NCBI GenBank assembly: GCA_030824725.1
Contig: JAPJRE010000280.1
Span: 1-5,597, forward strand
DNA length: 5,597 bases
Reading direction: 5' to 3'
Source: Sphingomonas sp.
Lineage (GTDB): Bacteria > Pseudomonadota > Alphaproteobacteria > Sphingomonadales > Sphingomonadaceae
A program made the position numbers and the translations under genes. A model generated the notes under the pieces. The model was not told where the DNA came from, ran no database searches, and was given only the letters and a program-made list of their open reading frames with translations. Positions 5,477 to 5,597 of the stretch are shown one piece after another (the stretch's first letter is position 1; each line of letters starts with the position of its first letter).

Positions 5477-5597
5477 GAAGGGGAGGCCGCAGCGCAGAGC
5501 CCTACGCAGCAATCTAAGATATGATCGAATGTCGGCTTCCCACCCGATTGTGTTGAAAAAGGCGGCTTCGAGTGCCGGTCGGCATGATGGGTGAGCA
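5477..5597. other. Non-coding right end, possible degenerate intergenic repeat
   Basis: No gene with a ribosome site and credible length is visible in these 121 bases. The stretch AATGTCGGCTTCCCACCC (5528-5545) followed by TGTTGAAAAA resembles, from memory, dispersed alphaproteobacterial intergenic sequences that yield spurious 'MSAFHP...' proteins. Here it gives a 21-codon frame starting MSASHP (5529-5594) that I regard as non-coding. No inverted terminal repeats of an insertion sequence are visible within the window. Confidence 0.35.

Noticed and set aside
5529..5594. 21-codon plus-strand frame MSASHPIV...
   Set aside because: No ribosome site, very short, and it resembles spurious proteins read from dispersed intergenic sequence.
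1..5597. CRISPR array, tRNA, rRNA or complete insertion sequence
   Set aside because: No regularly spaced direct repeats, cloverleaf, rRNA-like sequence or transposase was found on either strand.

Overview
The window looks like chromosomal DNA of a high-GC alphaproteobacterium, most likely a sphingomonad (Sphingomonadales). Three things point there: a DUF1476/F1F0-ATPase zeta-type gene, a family largely confined to alphaproteobacteria; dispersed palindromes of the 'VIPAKAGIQ' type (they read as those residues when translated); and the arrangement of separate leuC and leuD genes. This placement is inference from gene content and composition, not from a marker gene.

Layout from left to right. 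Positions 1-148 are non-coding and carry two inverted copies of a palindromic intergenic repeat. A strong intrinsic terminator (149-179) closes a tight minus-strand operon read as DUF1476 (1103-780), bolA (778-539), grxD (535-203), with gaps of 1 and 3 bases. BolA and CGFS glutaredoxins are known partners that share a [2Fe-2S] cluster, so this is an iron-sulfur/redox unit attached to a putative ATP-synthase inhibitor. Upstream is an unrecognised 132-aa gene (1638-1240, probable TTG start) whose base composition is visibly lower in GC than its neighbours.

The larger part is a minus-strand leucine-biosynthesis cluster: leuC (5036-3594), a 46-aa putative exported peptide with a GTG start (3573-3433), a possible 11-codon leader ORF overlapping the leuD start, leuD (3333-2704), and a zinc-free quinone oxidoreductase of the MDR superfamily (2741-1740) that overlaps the end of leuD by 38 bases. 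LeuC and LeuD together form isopropylmalate isomerase, itself a [4Fe-4S] enzyme.

On the plus strand, diverging from leuC across a 176-base intergenic region, lies a small two-helix membrane protein (5213-5476), also of lower GC. The last 121 bases have no convincing gene and may hold a degenerate intergenic repeat. No rRNA, tRNA, CRISPR array, complete insertion sequence or clearly novel multi-gene system was seen. The most interesting items are the small ORFs embedded between leuC and leuD, and the low-GC orphan gene.
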